This document shows, in pieces, positions 61,030-64,000 of a stretch of DNA of 64,000 bases (positions are counted from its first letter, which is position 1; every line of letters starts with the position of its first letter). This stretch comes from Melanocharis versteri. Taxonomy: Eukaryota; Chordata; Aves; Passeriformes; Melanocharitidae. Both the position numbers and the translations under genes were made by a program. The stretch lies in NCBI GenBank assembly GCA_013397845.1, contig VZTG01007214.1, forward strand, positions 1-64,000. Reading direction: 5' to 3'. Below the pieces are notes generated by a model. The model ran no database searches, was not told the origin of the DNA, and was given only the letters and a program-made list of their open reading frames with translations.

Positions 61030-64000
61030 ATGTATAAATGTGAACAGTCAACATTGGTAAATTGTCCTGAACAATGGTGGACGTTCTTGTCCCTAAACTG
61101 CAGGATATTGTGGATTCAGACATCGTTCTGTTCAGCCAGAAAATAAACCAAGAATAAACCCAAGATATATTTGCAACTTACATAAGAAAGCCAGGGTGCG
61201 GTTTACAGACATGACTGATTTTCCTTGAAATGGCATCTTCATGGTATTATATCAGTTGATTTTACTGCAGTACCACAATGCATATTTTAATAATATGAAA
61301 CCAAAATTTAATGCATGAAAATATATCAGATTTTGCACAGGAAAATGGTGTAAAAGGTGGCATTTATTTAGGTATACATATATACACATATGTGACATGA
61401 ATGTGTACTCCCATGGCCTAAAACTTTAAGGAAAAAAGAGAATACAGGTGCAAAGGGATGTCATGGAAGGGAGGTGGGAACAAACTGCAGGCAAAATAAA
61501 GTAACAGCTCATTGGGCAGGAGTCTGAAAAGCATCTTGGGGAAAAAAATGCCCCAAGCCAACAACCTTCTAAATGGGAGCAGTGGGTGACATAATGATTT
61601 TTGACTCAAAGGCTGGTCAGTCCAGCCTCCAGATATTGCCACCTCTTGCATTGTGCAATGCCGTTTTAAAAGTAAACAAGTCATGCCTAAAATAGTTTTG
61701 CTGTTTCAAATCACTTCCCCTGACTTGGAAGCTTGTTGCTTTAATAATTAGAAACTTTTAATTTTTGCTGTAAAAATGCTCATGTACGATGGAAATAAAT
61801 GTGCTTCTCTTTTAGTATTTTAAATCATGCAGTTTTTCTCTCCCCCGGTATTGCCATTTGCAGTTATTTGCCCTTTGCATCACTAAAGGGTGTATGCGTC
61901 ACTAAACTGTCCAGTTTCCTCAGGCCCCCTTCCTGTCCAATCCATTTCCCCGGCTAATTTAATACCCATTTTCTGCAGTTTGGTTTACTCCTTCTCAGAC
62001 ATACGCTACCAATATATTACAGAGTGCTCTAGGTACTTTCACCAGTGCCCTGGATGGATTTATCAATACTCTTCTTTCCTAGCACATCTGATGTTACATT
62101 TGCATTTCCAGAGCTATGTCAGTAAGGTCTTCTTCCTTTTCTGCTTCCTACTCTGTCTCCTCTGTATACCCACAAATTCCTGTAATTTATATTCCTAGAC
62201 TTGCATTTTTTCCTATTAAATTTCTACTAATTTTGTTCAGAAACCCACAGACCTCTCACCACTAAGAAAAAGGAAACATCTGTCTCTTTGGAAGATCATA
62301 TGCCACTTCCAAGTGGTTTGTACCTGTTCTTTATGTTGAGAATCTTGTGCAACGATTTTACCTTGCTGGTTATACACTCCTTTATTTCTTTCTCCTTTTT
62401 CCTTATTGTATATCTTTTATGGCTTAATTTTCATCTCCCGCAGAATCAAGTGCAGAATGGCTGGTACATGTTTTACCAGCTCTACAAGCAGGATGTATTT
62501 TGAAGTTTTAATAATTTTAAATGTTTTAAAAATTATTAGTGATAAAGTTTTGAATCCAGTGAAGTGATTCAGCTGTCTCCTTTCTGAGGACATGTTTTGC
62601 TGATACAAGATCTTGAAAAAATACTTACGTAATATTTTCTTGCAATACATTCTGGTGAAGGATTGGTAGAACATTTTGTCATGTCTTTTAAGATGCACAG
62701 ACATCTCTTTCTGTCTACATCAGGAATAACTCCTAGATAAATGAATAAACCTAAGCTGATGCAATACCAAGATATTCAAGAGGCTTGTTTTTTTTAAACT
62801 TCTGCTTTACTTTGCATATAGAGAATTTGTACCTGTTTAACAAGATGAGCAGACATAAGCATTTCAACCAGTAAAATGGAGTCAGCAAAGGGAGTCCTCT
62901 GCCCCCACAGGTGACATGTATCTTTCAGTACTTGCACCCCTGAATGGAGGTTTTACATTGTTAATCTACTTGTGTACATGTGGATAAACACGCAGTGCTG
63001 TGCCATTTGTGGCTAGGAATAGAGTACAGGGTTCAAGATCAAAGAAAGAAGTAAGAGATAAAGTATGGCAGTACTTCTGCAGGGTGTAAAGCAATATTTG
63101 CACGTGTTAATTCCTTCACTTGGGCAGACAGCAGATCTGTCTTTATCAGAAATTTCCTCCAGAATAAGGTCTCTGTCTTGAGCAAGATATGATGTTTGTT
63201 TCCTTGAATTCAAATCCAGTGCATTATCACACAGTAGCTCATTGCTCCTGAAGATATTTTCATACAGTCAGCCTTCATTTATGGCTTCCATAGATAGCAG
63301 TTTTTCTTTCCTATTTTTTTTTTCTTTTTTTTTTCCCCTCCTTGATCACTTCTCCAACATATTTTAATTTGGTGGAAAAGAAATGTAATAAAGATAGATC
63401 AGATGGTATAATTGAAATTGCTCGTCACAAAGAGCCAACTGTACCTCTACATTTTCCCCACTGAGACCATGCTGTTCATGGTGTTGGGTAGATGATGGCA
63501 AAGAAAAGCTATCCCCTCCTACAAGAGGAAGACACAGTCTTTGAGATATTTTGGCTCATAAAGTAGTACAGATTACATTCTTATCCTTATCACAACCCCC
63601 CTGGGACCTCTGTATGGTATTAATCTCAAATCTGTAGATATTTTTTTTAAAGATGTTCAAGACTGAATGTGATTACTGTCCAGTCAGGGCTGCCAGTTCC
63701 AGGAGTCCAAGTTGGACAGTTTGGGAATGTTGCAAACACATGCCTTTAGTTATGGCTTGAAATAGGCATGAAGATATTAATTCCACTTTCCTTTTGTGTG
63801 AGAAGTCTCTGGAAATCTTTCTTGAAAATGAAGAGTAGGAATTGGCTCAGAATAGTGATCTCTCCCCCAGTTTAAGAGCGTTACCCCCAAATTAGAAGCC
63901 TCCAGGAATAAATTGTATGCTAAGACGTCACTGAGATCAGCAAAGAACATAACCTCGTGCCACCTGGAGTATACCAGCTTCAGTTTGTAGTGCAGTTGTA
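61030..64000. other. Single-copy AT-rich non-coding DNA
   Basis: No element or gene was recognised. A TA/CA-rich patch lies at 61370-61395 and a T-rich run at 63301-63341. A short stretch at 61850-61880 (TTTGCAGTTATTTGCCCTTTGCAT) weakly resembles the duplicated unit at 58.5 kb. Confidence 0.55.
63301..63341 (+). repeat. T/C-rich run
   Basis: About 40 bp of T with a few C. Confidence 0.8.

Noticed and set aside
1..64000. CRISPR array, operon, phage or other prokaryotic system
   Set aside because: The window has eukaryotic repeats throughout and no regularly spaced identical repeats with unique spacers or packed genes; the 14-bp and 28-bp tandem repeats lack spacers of that kind.

Overview
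The window is vertebrate nuclear DNA and almost certainly from a bird. The evidence is a set of CR1 LINE fragments with the avian CR1 3' terminus (tandem ATTCTATG-like octamers), four solo LTRs of types I recognise from avian genomes, no mammalian SINEs or L1s, and an AT-rich single-copy background. The LTR types suggest a non-galliform (neoavian-like) bird, but this is recalled family knowledge and no database was searched.

I found no complete protein-coding gene. Every reading frame with a recognisable product belongs to a decayed retroelement. The window looks like intergenic DNA or the inside of one or more long introns. Two weak candidate host exons are reported, one at about 2.06 kb and one at about 42.75 kb.

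Layout. 1-1.3 kb: 5' half of a minus-strand CR1, with ORF1 esterase and ORF2 endonuclease remnants; its 3' half lies off the left edge. 1.3-16.4 kb: single-copy AT-rich DNA. 16.39-17.80 kb: a 1.4-kb ERVL-like solo LTR. 22.3-24.7 kb: a plus-strand CR1 split by a 584-bp solo LTR. 24.7-38.0 kb: single-copy DNA with a degenerate 28-30-bp minisatellite at 32.67-32.82 kb. 38.04-39.57 kb: a minus-strand CR1. 39.6-50.4 kb: single-copy DNA, broken by an 810-bp run of N (45170-45979) that sits between a GGGGAA purine repeat and a pyrimidine tract. 50.4-52.8 kb: a repeat cluster of two CR1s joined tail to tail, the second split by a solo LTR with a perfect CCATC target-site duplication. 52.8-60.7 kb: single-copy DNA with two short CR1 3' tails and a diverged 190-bp duplication. 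60.67-61.03 kb: a 362-bp minus-strand ERVK-like solo LTR with a perfect ATGTAT target-site duplication. 61.0-64.0 kb: single-copy DNA.

The elements form a small chronology: two LTRs inserted into older CR1s, and all recognisable CR1 coding sequence is broken. No CRISPR array, operon, rRNA or tRNA was seen, and I found no convincing undescribed biological system. The best second looks are the 5' CR1 with its esterase domain, the 32.7-kb minisatellite, the strand-asymmetric gap, the tail-to-tail CR1 junction and the candidate exon at 42.75 kb.
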